From positions 22,558,234 through 22,622,233 of the forward strand of contig CM066914.1 in NCBI GenBank assembly GCA_033964015.1: a stretch of 64,000 nucleotides of DNA. Direction: 5' to 3'. Shown piece by piece: positions 36,760 to 49,700 of this stretch (position 1 is its first letter; each line of letters opens with the position of its first letter). Below the pieces are notes generated by a model that saw nothing but the letters and a program-made list of their open reading frames with translations, had not been told where the DNA came from and searched no databases. The DNA is from Scolanthus callimorphus. Its lineage: Eukaryota; Cnidaria; Anthozoa; Actiniaria; Edwardsiidae. A program made the position numbers and the translations under genes.

Positions 36760-37600
36760 ATCCCACTTTGCGAAATGGGTGTTCAACACTTTCACCGTAC
36801 AACCTATGCCGACGTCAGAACCTAATGTCCCTACACATCAATATGGCTTCTAGATGGAATCTGAACAATAGACCAAATGGCTAACGGTGTTTACATCTTG
36901 TTGCCACCCAATTCAGATCATGTAGTGATTCCTTTGGGTGGATAGGCCTGGATACTGTTGTTAGTTCTGCACATAAACTCGTGCACTCGGTCGAGGGAGA
37001 AAAATTTGACAATTGTAACCACCCAAATGATCTGAATTGGGTGACAACAAGATGCAAACACCGTTAGCCCATTTGGTCTATTGGCGTATAATGCTCGAAA
37101 TAAATAATTTCTCGGTACATTTTTGGAGTTTTTTTTTTGCCAACTCCAGAGTTTCTTTCTTGACTATTGAACAATTTAGATACTGACTTCGTACCTGAAA
37201 ACCGGAATGTGGCACGTTTTGGGTGCTGGCCACAAGTACAGCCTACGCCGACGCGAGAAGCTAATGTTCCTACACATTAATATGGTTATCAGATGGAATG
37301 TGAGAGAACAATTTGCGTCTGTTCCGTGTATAACTGTCATAAATAATTTATCGTTACATTCTGATGGAGCTTCTTGCCTTATCGAGGATTTCCTTCTTGA
37401 CTATTGAATAGTTTGAATACTGACTTCGACCGAAAAGCGAAATGAGGCGTTCTCACACATTGATATGGTTCTCAGGTGGAGTGTGAGGCGTCTGATCCGT
37501 GTACAACTAACGTGATTATTTCTCGTTACATTCTAATGGGCTTCTTGCTTTAGCCAGAAATTCCTTCTTGACTATTGAATAGTTTGGATACTGACTTAGT
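36760..37600 (-). pseudogene. Decayed tandem copies of the last TTC21B exon and its flanks
   Basis: Downstream of the true last exon, copies of the exon and about 190 bases of flanking DNA recur with coding matches near 37545-37580, 37365-37410 and, weakly, 37130-37165; a flank-only match starts near 36760. The 37365-37410 copy still reads [14 protein letters not shown] and a stop, but the acceptor region is altered (cggtcg in place of ttttcag|GTA). The 37545 copy is frameshifted. Confidence 0.8.
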
Positions 37601-37713
37601 ACCTGCCTGAAAAGCGGAATGTGGTGTTCTCACACATTAATATGGTTATCAGTTGGAATGTGAGAGAACAAATTGTGTCTGATCCGTGTACAACTATCAT
37701 AAGTTATTTCTCG

Positions 37714-40700
37714 TTACATTCTAATGGAGCTTCTTGCCTTATCGAGGATTTCCTTCTTTATTTTAGGATAGTTAGGATGCTGACTTAGTACCTGAAAACA
37801 AAATAACACAAAAATTAAAATGACATAAATGTCAAAAATGACCAGTCAAGCGCAACACATCTATGGAGAATGAAGTCATGAACCTCTTTCTGTAGTTTTG
37901 TCCGGTGACCGTCTACCATTTGTGACACTTTGGAAGGTCGACTTATTATCAAGCGAGTGATATACTCGTAAGTAAATATACTCGTAAGTAAAATAAAGCG
38001 AACAAAAGAAAATTGTACCTTGTGACAGACGTCGATGGCATCTACAAACCGTTTGGCTTTCAGGTAATTGAACGCAAGTCGAAAACCTAAAAATAAAAAA
38101 AGGAAAAAAGTGATATTGGACGAATTATAGGTAGGAATAGCACGCATTCAATTCCTTTATTTTTTCTGCCCGAAAAGACCACTGTTTGAGACTCACCAAT
38201 CGTCGGATTATTCTTGTTCCCGTTTCTCCAGGCGTTCTCGTAGTTGCGCGCGGCGTCCTTGTAGGCTTGTTCTTTTTCCATGATGAATCCCATGTACTCC
38301 CACGCCTTGCAGCACGACTAAATAAGAAAACAGCAGGGCAGAGACGATTAGATGAACAAATTCATGGGACAATAGAACTTGTGTAGAGATTCGGCCTTCA
38401 AGTTTCTATAGCGGTACCCACCTTGTTGTACTGAATGCACTTCTTCAAGAGGTCTCCAGCCATGTCGTATTTACCCGACTGTCGAGAAAAAAACAACTAT
38501 CATTTAACAGTGCAGTAAGATTTTGTCCGGATAACCCGAACTCGAGGGTCCTGCAGCTCGCCCCCCCCCCCCCTTCCCCCCCAAGAGAGTCACCCCGCGC
38601 AGGGCCTGCAGAGGACGTAGTCGTGAGGTTGCGCGCGCGTTTACGAATCTTAAATTTAATTGGTCAGTAGCTTCCGTGCGCTGGTATTCGTGAGCACACT
38701 CGCCCACGTCCTCGAGAGGACGTCCTGTTTCTAAACCTCTGTATTGAGGTCGCCAATGGCGACAAGATTTAGATTTTGGCGACGAAACATTTCAAACAAG
38801 TCGCCAAATGGCGACTTACCTTTCCAGTCTGTAGGTTTTTAAAAAAATGCTTCTTTAAAGTAGCTGTCAACAGCAATAATTCGAGAGAATGGCGTAATGG
38901 CTGCTCTCCAGAAATGTAGTCCATATCTATCAACTCCCATTTTCAATTACGAACGATGTACGGTTACAAATGTTTCAATTCAAAATTATTCACAATATTC
39001 TTCCGAGCAATGCCACCTTATTTAAAAATAAAATTATAGACACAGATAAATGCCATGTCTGTTCGCAAAAACAAGACTTGGACCACTTGTTTGTTTCGTG
39101 CAGCGAGATTAGTACGTTTTGGAAAATGGTGGAAAGTTGGTGGCAGTTTAAAAATAAAGAGAAAATTACAATAAATGAGAGCACTATATTTTATGGTTAT
39201 GAACCGAATAACAGCCAAAGAAGCCATTGAATCTTTGCTTGCTGATTGCCAAGTATTACATTTACGGAGCTTACAAGAAAAATGAAAAAGTTTATTTCAC
39301 TACATATTTGATTTTCTTGAAAAACTGGCTAGAGATCGAAACGGTAGATATTGCACGAAAACTTTTAAGTATTTAAAATATTTGATGTGTAAAGACTGCT
39401 TCCCCAAGTGAATGGCTGTTGAAACAACAACAACACAAAAACAAGACTCAGCAATCAGGATATGTAATACTTTTTTTTGTGTGTGTGTGTGTGCGTTTGT
39501 TTGTATAACATATATATAAAAAGTAAAATATTGTATATAGCCACATGTAAAAAGAAAAAATGTAAAATGCTGTATAATTACAATAAATAAATAAATAAAA
39601 ATAATTCGGGAGAAAAAGATGGCGACAAGATTTCTATCATGGCGACTAAACTTCACCATTTGGCGACTAGAATTGTTTTGGGTCCTGCCGCGAAATATAT
39701 TTTTCGTAGCGAAAAGATAGCTCTGAGAAAGTTTAGTTAAAATATGTGATTTCTTTTTCTTTTGTGACTTCGGCCTCACGTTTGCCAACCGAAGCCTGAA
39801 GTTTTTATACGTAAAGGCCAGTTTCAATATTTTTGTCGCATCTGTATGTCGCGCATCCAAATCTGCTTAACGTTTGTGATTTTTTTTGTTTAAGCTATAG
39901 ATGAATTATTAATGTAATGAGTTTGAGAAAAATACAGCAAGATCATGGTGTAATACAAGATACAAAAAATAAATCCTGACATATCAAAAGTTTAATAACG
40001 TTTATTAAAATTAACAATTAATGATGGAACTTCAACTCCAAGTAAATACTGGATGAAATCGTAATTTCATTTTATTATATTACATGACAATGCAAGGTAA
40101 GTTATTAAAACATTTATTAGATTTATCATATTATTGATGGCACTACAGCTGGAAGTAAATACTGCATGGAATCGTAATTAAATTTTATACTTTTGCATGA
40201 CCATGCGAAGTGATTAAATCACACTTTCAAGCTGTCATTACACTTCATCAAGGACGCAGTTATTGCTAAGAATTATGTTTTCACAATTTGAAACTAGTGA
40301 CAACACAAATGAGCCCAAGACAGGTGTTCTTTCTTAGTTTTTTGACATTGGAAATATAATACCATGCACAAAAACCTCGTGCAAAGGAAGCTCAATCTTT
40401 GACTTACTGAATTGTATTGTTTTTACACACCTGCCCATGTACCAAATCAGCAGATGGGAACGAATTATTTTATTCAATTGGTTTAATTCCCATTTTTGCC
40501 CCAGACAGTCTTAGCTACGATGTGGCAACAGAGAAGAGCACCGCGTTTTGAGGCATCAATATGAAAACTAAGAAATAGTTGATGCTGAAGGGGTTTCCAG
40601 CACATTCAAACTAGGCAGTCACACAGGACAATCGTAATGCCTCAATGCAATAACTGAAACCTGCTGCTGAGTTTTGCATTTTACAATGGGCAGTTCAATT

Positions 40701-43700
40701 CTAACACTCTCAACAATCATACTTCTCGATTTACAACGTTCAAATATGCGCTTTATCTGTGTTCGAAAGTCTGGCATTCGAAATGAATAGATTACAACAT
40801 TAATAAAAGAGTTACTCAGCATCAGCATGTTAGATGCTTCAAACGCGACTCCCGCGAAATCGCTCCCTATGCCACTTGTTATCATCAGCAAATGATTCGG
40901 AAACAATGCCGCTAACGAAGCCAGAGTTATTATGAACAATGTTTTGGCAAGTTTACTGTCTCGTTCATGATTACGATTATTTGCCATACGTTTGTAACAC
41001 GTAAGCTTTATCCAGATTCCCATGTAACCCACTACAATCATCGACAGCGCGAGGACGGAATTTAGGGCTTTAAAGGCATAAGACACATACGCACTTATCT
41101 GGATAAGGTTCAGATACATGTTCACGAAAAGGACGGTTTCGATGGCCGGCATCAACCACAGTATGAACACGGCGTAGAAATAATGCTTGGGCTTGAGCAA
41201 GCGATGTTTGAACGGACATACCACCGCGATAAAGCGTTCCAATGCCATAGCGGCCACCGAATAGATTGAAACTCCTGGGACATACGTGTTAAGCACTCTA
41301 ACTGCATGACACAGTGCACTCAACCTCCCTCCAGGGGAAATATATCTTATACCATTTAACATTGAAGGAATGCACGCACAAGCATCAGCTATAGTTAAAT
41401 TCAAAAGGAGGTAGTTGGATTTCTTGACGACGAAGGCTCTTTTTGAGAAGATGTAGAGGGCAAGTGAATTTGCCAGAAGAATTATCACTGCTTCGATAAA
41501 AAATCCCGCGGTGAAAATGATGCTGTTTGTGAATCCATTCACTAATGTAAGGTTTGCAAGACATGCGATGACCATTGTGAAGCGCAAAGAGAGAATCTCT
41601 TAAGGTTTCACACGGCTCGAAATTAAGAAATAATCAGTCATCATTTTACGCCTTGCTGTACCAAAATTATAGACGTGATTAAAAAATATAGGCGTTATTG
41701 CTGCGAGCGAAGCGAGCAGCATACTATTTCGAACGGTGGGATCTCTGTGGCGCACGATATTACTGAAGGCAAAGTCGATTTCGTGGGCTAGCGATGGATG
41801 ATTTTGGCGCCTGCAGTATCGTCCTTACGTAATCAGCGGCTATCGGCAAATGATGAATGCGCATGCCGACGCCTGCAGTATCGTCCTTACTAATCAGCGG
41901 TTATCGGAAAATCCCTTCGTTCTTTTGCGAATTTGGAAAGTCTCTTCGTTGTTTTAGAAAGTTCCTTTGCTTCGTGAAGGTAAGTTTGAAAGTTTATCAT
42001 TCAGATGCTACTTTATTTGTTCGTGGAAGTATTCATCAAGGCGATAGTCGTTAAGCGATATTTCTAGAGGAAGGCAATGTGCTTTTAGAAGTCTTTCAAC
42101 AGAGACCATCGATCGTGTTTTATTCGAAGGGGATGAAATGCATTTGAAGAACGCGTTAAACATGGAAGAGACGATCTCCCTGAAACAGTTTACCGGATTG
42201 AGTCCTATCTCCTTTACATTTATCGCAGCACTTTGCTTTCAATAGAAACCGCTAGTTTTACGCTTAAGTGAAAAAAAGTTAGGCGTAAAACGAAAATTAT
42301 TAGCCGTATTTTCGCCTGTACTGGGTGCAATTTCGATGCCTGTGTCAGGACAACTTGCCGCACAACCTTTTTATATGAGCGCAAATACCACCATGAGGTG
42401 TCACTGACACTTCATTATTAATGGTCATATTAATCTATATACAATCTAAACAAAGTAAGCCTGCAAGTAATTTTCAAATGATAATCAAACACGAGACAGC
42501 GTGTTTCATCAGGGTTTCCAAAAACTCAGTAGAGGGTTGAAAAAAACAAGGCAAAGCAATCATTATTAAAATATATATAAAATCTAAACAAAGTAAGTCT
42601 GCAAGTAATTTTCAAGTAATATATCAAACACGAGACAGCGTGTCTCATCAGGATGTCCAAACACCAAGGAGTGGGTTAATATATCAAACACGAGACAGCG
42701 TGTCTCATCAGAATGTCCAAACACCAAGGAGTGGGTTAATATATCAAACACGAGACAGCGTGTCTCATCAGGATGTCCAAACACCAAGGAGTGGGTTAAT
42801 ATATCAAACACGAGACAGCGTGTCTCATCAGGATGTCCAAACACCAAGGAGTCGGGTGAGTTGGACAACGAGGCAAAGTCGAGTCTTTTTAACCGATTTC
42901 GTGGTGTTTGAAATCCTGATGAAAAAACTGTCGAGGGTTTGATATAGCTTCTCAAACGAAGCATTTATAATCGAGAAAAAGAAAGGAATAAACCTCCTTC
43001 ACGATGAATTATTAATGAGGTTGGGAAGTTATTTCAAACACACCTATAGTCCTACTACATAGTGCAAATAAAACCTAGATAAATATTACGTTCGACAATA
43101 TCATTCCGTCATCAATTTCAAACCTTTTCCGTTAAACATTTAGGGTCGTGCAGCAGCTCTCACAAGATCTAACCCTATTAGATTGATGGACTTCACTGCA
43201 AACAAAGGAAACACTGACAGGAATAGATCGATAAAACAATAGCACATGAGTTTTATCAAGCCATGATAACAATAGGACACGAGTTTTATCAAGCCATGAT
43301 AGTGTGAGATCTTACGAGCAGCTGCTACACTTCTCTGTCTTGTTCACGAATATTTACAGGAAGTTTAGCGAATTTCACTTTTGTCCCAATATGGATATGA
43401 TTTCGTTGAATGTTTCAGAAAATAATGCTCTCGGGCCTTAAATAACGTTTCGACTGGCACAAGCGATGATTGAATGGCCAAAACAGCGTACATAAAGCAC
43501 TCCAATGCAGTAGCAGCTAGTGAGTAGATAGAAATAGATATGTTATAGTCTATACCTATTCTAAAAAGGGTTACTTTAGAAATTGGGCATCGATCTTTGA
43601 AAGCCATTGCGTCGGGTTGTTGAAGCCAAAAGTTCAACTACCCTATGAAACACATAAGTAGTATAGTAGGGTCCGAATTAGCATGGTTGTTTTAAGGCGG

Positions 43701-46700
43701 AATACTAATGTTGAGGCGGAATACATAATGAGCTTGGCGGCTGAACTAATGAGCGTCGAACATTCATATAAGATATAAACGAAAACGGCAAAAAAGGCGT
43801 TAATGATATTCTGAATACTAAATGCCGCAGACTTTAATTTTGAGTAGCGGTTAATAAATTCATACCACGTTGGTCCGCTTTTTCTAGAGTAGCACCCCCA
43901 CAAATGTCCGTGGCTACGGGCCGGAAGCGTAGACACAAATTAACAGCACCCGTTTGCCAGACGAAGCACAAAAAGCGCACACAAGTTTTATAATGGCAAT
44001 GACTATGACTTTTTAAAGTATCTTACGTTTTTCATTGTGAATTGTAATTCAGCCTTGCAACTGGCTAGGTGTATAATAAAGTTATTTGTCTTTCATACAT
44101 GCTTCTTGTACTTTGTCCAAAAAGTGCTAAAAACCTGAATGGCATATAAAGTTGATTAAAATAAACTCATACACTACAAAGGGAATGCACTACAGTGCAT
44201 GCACTGCAAAGGGAATTTCATATAAGGCAATTTAATTAAGCGTCACAACTTTTTAATATAACAAGCCGGGGACACTAAAGCTTTCAGTTGTGTTTACTTA
44301 CGTGTAATGACACTAAACCCTGAACTAGCACAGATATCACTTTGGTCTTGGCAGACATGCTCGAAAGGGACGATAAAGAATAAAAAAAAAACGAAGCAAT
44401 GCTTCAGAATCGATACTATTTGATTCAGCCCAAAGTCGCAAATACATTCGACGCAGGCAAATTGCTCAGTTAAGAGTCATACAACCCATCTATACGTTTT
44501 TATTTTTATTTTTCTGAAAAGATCACCGAGTTACTTTTACGATAAACTGTTACTCACAGTCGCTTTGTACAAGTGGTTTAATGCGAATAATCGAAACCTC
44601 TGACACCTTCATGCGTTTCGCCGTGGCTAGTTCAAGTGTAGAGCTCTTTTGAACTCTGTTTCGCACTCTACAGTAGCTCAAAATGTGCGTCGCCTGCACC
44701 CGGACGTCTGGCATTCGAAATGAATAAATCACAACATTGATAAAGGAATTGCTCAACATCAATATATCGAGGACCTCATGCAGCGTTCCCGTGAAAGTCA
44801 AATTTTCCACGTCCACCACCATAAGCTGTACTTGTTTGGGAAGCAACGTTATCAAGGACGCCAGTGTTACTATAAAAAGAGTCTTGGCAAGCTTATTGTC
44901 TCGTTCGACGTTGCGATTATTTGTCGCATGTTTACAGCATGTAAGCTTTAACCAAATCCCTGTATAACCTAAAACGATGATTGATAATGCAAGTATTGAG
45001 TTGAACCATTTGAAGGCGTAGGACACTGACTTTGCAGATGTGCCAAGATTAAGAAGATCCAGAAACATGTTCAGATGCAGTAATATCTCGAAGGCTGGCA
45101 TAAACCAAAGAACGAACATGGCGCAGCAATAATGCTTTGACATCAGTAATCGATGTTTGAATGGCCAGAATACAGCAATAAAGCGTTCCAGAGCCACGGC
45201 AGCAAGTGCGTAAATGGAAACGGTTGGAAAATAAGCATACAGTAACAGAACTGGGATGCAAACTGCGTTCTGTCCAGAGGAAGAAAGGTGGAACCTTACT
45301 GCACTCAATAAGGCAAGGACAGAGGCAAAAACATCGGCTATTGTCAGGTTCACCAGGAGATAATTCGTTTTCTTGACGACGAAGGATCTCTTTAAAAAGA
45401 CATAGAGAGCGAGAGAGTTTGACAGTAGAATTACCACTGCTTCGATAGAGAAAACGCATGTGAGAATAATCGTCTCTATGGGTCCATGAAAGCTTTCGTT
45501 CCCATTACATACCATCATACCTTCTCAAGAGCTCAAAGAGCTCAACGATTGATCACGTACTACGCAATTGCATTCACCTCTTTCGTGAAGTAATTAGAAA
45601 GCCATTTCATTTCCAGGGGAACGTTTAACTCAGGGTTGTAAATAATGGATGACAACTATGCCTATTTTACAATTTAGATTTGTGAGATTTCTGAGATTTG
45701 GAATCGATAACAACGTGATTGAAAAAATAGAATCATCTCTTTGATTAGCGATTAATATTATAAGAGATCAATCAATAATTATTGAGGTTTACGTTTGTAC
45801 ACTTTTGAAAAACCACATGCAGAAAAAAAATCATAACACTTCACCAGTTCTCTGATTAGCTACGATACAGTAAAAACCCGCGAGTAAAAACCTCCTTTTT
45901 CCCAAATTAGCCTAAACAGGGTTTTGGCCGCAGAGTTTTGGCCCAGAGGCCAAAACCCGAGGAGGCATTAATAGAATCCCCCGCGTAAAGAGAAAATATA
46001 TAGAGGATATTACACGGTGGCGCGAAGATATGGATTTTATTTTCGAGTGGCAAGAACAATATTTTACGAACGAGCGCAGCGAGCCACCGTGTAATGTTCT
46101 TTTTATTATATGGATTAGAATTGACATAGCGGCAAAATACTACAAACTGAACAACTCACTTGGTAAAGTCGAAAGTGTTTATTGTGAAATGCTCCCTCAA
46201 TCTTTCTGATTCCCAGTGTCGTTAAGAACTAATTTACCTTTTTGTGTTGCTGTAGCTTTCTCTGCCATAGTTGAAATAAGGTTTTTCTCTTTACAACTAG
46301 AACAAAACTTAGTTTTGTGGCTTAAAACTCGTGTGACGAGCGAGCGAGATTTCACTGCAGACGAAGTCAGGAAAACAACACTGCAAACGCGCACATCCGG
46401 GACATTCGGTACATAACTTTTTCATATTTTCACTAGTGAAGATATGGAAAATACGAGTGTTTTAGTTTCCGGTAAAACACTGTCATCCATATAATAAAAG
46501 GGTATATGGTACATATGGCAGAAAAAATCTCGATCCGTCGGAGCAGGGCCCGCAAAAGGTCTTGGGTAACGTTTATGATTGGATGATCAGATCACGTGAC
46601 TCGCAAAGGGCCCGCAAAAGGTCTTGGGTAACGTTTATGATTGGATGACCACATCACGTGACTCGCAGCGTGGGTTTGAGACCTCTACTGTTGTCACTGG

Positions 46701-49700
46701 CGGACAATAAAAATTCTAAACATTCACAACAAACTGGTCGTGACATTTAACAAATCACCAAAAACTCTAAGGAGACGCTCAGCCGAAGTCAGTCAGTGCA
46801 ATCCATAGTTCAGAATTAGCAAATGTTGAGCTGCTGTGGCTGTGTAAACTTGAATGTTCACAAAGCTAAGAGCTCTAAACCTCATAATAGTAGTAAAGCA
46901 TTCAAAATGGTTGCTATTGTGCTTAACAATAGGTCCGCTACGAAAGAATGTGATAATTTACCGACAAGATTTCCTTTTTATAAGTTCACAAAACTTAGAA
47001 AGAGGACTTTAGAATTATTATTTTTTGCATCAGCACAAGGGAGAAGTAGGCGTTTTTGTCTTCTTCCGATGTGTGCGCTGTCTGCTGTGTAATGGTTGCC
47101 TCTAAAGTATACTAAGTAGGTTAAAATAATAGTACCTTTGTTGACCGGAAATCTGGCAAGGGCGGAACGCGTTTTTTAGTTCTGTTAAATTAAGTTCTAT
47201 TATAAGCTCTTTAGCAGCTTTAGGTGATAGCTGGTATAAAAACGCAGATATAGGTTATTAGGGAGCAGCGATTGAAAAAGAGCAAAAGCAGAGAAGTCGC
47301 GAAGCAGAAACAGCCAACGAGTGTTCTGTTCTCCGTTGTAAGTATTTCCGGAAAGATCAATTGGGTTTAAGCTTTCAAGTATTCATATTCATATAGTTTT
47401 CAAACAAGATTTTTGTGCGCAAGTGTTTCTGAGTAAGAATGTGTATCAATAGTCGTTTTGGAATTGTGACACAATAGTTTTCAGAATTTTCGGTATTTCG
47501 CTAGAGTTTCGTAAGAGTTTTGATGGCTTTTCGTACTTTTGGTTAGAATTGTTTGTAGAGTTTCGGCTTATAGAATTTCACATGTATCTTAACGGTTTTG
47601 TAATACAACTGACAAACTCCAACAAGCTGATAACGGTGGGTTCGCGTGTTGTCTGAAACAGCTGTAAAAATGTTAATTGAATACTTATTACATCTACAGT
47701 TTAAAAAGCACGGGGGCAGCTCTAGTGAGAACTATTACTAGTATAAATGGAATAAATGGCAAATTTAGGCTAATAGGTTCATAAATAGGTTCTTAATTAT
47801 ATCCCAAACAGTGATTTGGTGACCCACCCCAAAACCTAGATATAAACAAATAATACATGGGCGCTTGGAGATTTATCCTCTCGTTTTCATATTTGACACT
47901 TGAAGATAAAATCCATATTCCCGCGCGTCCATGTATTATTCTCTATCTAAACTTAATTGTTTGTTTTCGGGGGTTACTATTTTGCGAGCCACCGAGCCCC
48001 GAGCCTTTTGATGTATTTCTTGCCATTCTTTAAATTAAATTTAAAATAATGCTAACTCAATAAGGCAAGGCGGCAAAAAGGTTGACCCCCCTTCTCAGCA
48101 TGAGGTTTGTTCAAGTTTTTATTATGTTTTTCAAAGACTCGCCTTAAGGAGGCTGCCTACAATTTTTTCTGCCCTCGACCACCAAACTTTGTTTGCCTGC
48201 CGTTCAAGTACACAAACTTGTACCGGTCTGAGCTTTCACATGTTTACCCTGGAGGGTTTGAACTTTATTGTAATGTGTATTTTGTTGTGATCGGAGTTGC
48301 TATAGCAACGTAATAACCACACCCTTGCTTATTATTAGGGGCCAGTAGAAGCGTTGCTCGACCTAAACTTTTAAAATGACACCCCTCGCACTAATCCCTG
48401 AGTAGCAGACAGTACTCCCAGCAAGTTTGGATAGAATTCATAGGGCCGATTTTATGTTATTCGAGAGGACTTTTTAAGGCTCCAAAATGTCAAAATTATT
48501 ATGCCGCGAAGGTTTCCTGTAAAAAAATGGCTGATATTTGCGTAATTAGAAGATCCTTGCCGCCCGAATTATCTACAAACCCAATGCAATATGTCAGCCA
48601 AATTTCCCTTCTTTGAATCCTTTCGATTTTGTTTGGCATGTGTTCAAGTATCGACAAGTAAACTGCAAAAGTTGAGAAATTTTAGCAAGAATTCTAAATC
48701 TTTCTCACCTGACAAAAATCCCATATGTTAATTATTTTGCAACTTCCGTAAATTATTATTGAATATATACCAAAGATAACACCAAAGTCTTGAGTTCATT
48801 GAAGTATTTTAAGGCACCGAGAAAAAAATCCAAACTTCATTACTCTTTCGGTTTGCTTGACCCGGTTTTAAAATCGGCCCAATGAATTATATCCAAACTT
48901 GCTGGGAGTACTGTCTGCTACTCAGGGATTAGTGCGAGGGGTGTCATTTTAAAGTTTAGGTCGAGCAACGCTTCTACTGGCCCCTAATAATAAACAAGGG
49001 TGTGGTTATTACGTTGCTATAGCAACTCCGATCACAACAAAATACACATTACAATAAAGTTCAAACCCTCCAGGGTAAACATGTGAAAGCTCAGACCGGT
49101 ACAAGTTTGTGTACTTGAACGGCAGGCAAACAAAGTTTGGTGGTCGAGGGCAGAAAAAATTGTAGGCAGCCTCCTTAAATAGCCTCGGGGCTCGCCAAGA
49201 GGCTCGCAACCGTGGAATGGGCTTTGATTGCGTTAGAAACTCTGTTAGGGGTCTGTTGGGTTACAACTCTCAAGTTGTAATTGCATCTTCAGAGGAAAGT
49301 TACATTTTTTATAAACTATTGTAGAAAAATATAGTTTTTGAAAGCGTGCGGCTGTAATTGTATAGCTCATTTCAAATTATATCATTTGAAAGACGTAAAC
49401 TAAATCTCTATTTGTCGGTTGGGCAGAAGTTGCGAATGGAATCGAAGGGGAGTGAGGAGCGTGGAAATCGGGCATCTCTGTGACTGCCTACCATGTTGGA
49501 TAAACCAGTAAGAAAAGAGGCAGGCTAGAGCTACGTGGTAACCAATTTATGAGCCATGGTATTCACGATAACTTTGAAAGAACCGAGATTTGTTTGCTTT
49601 TTGCATTTCTTAGTTAGACTATAATATTGTCGAATAGAGGGGAATATTTAACACTTATTGGATGAGGTTGAGCATGATTTGGCAACGCCGAGGTTTGTGT

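Noticed and set aside
48107..49209. Two identical 66-68 residue frames on opposite strands as a conserved small protein
   Set aside because: They are the two inverted arms of the TTAA element; identity reflects the TIR, not selection on protein.
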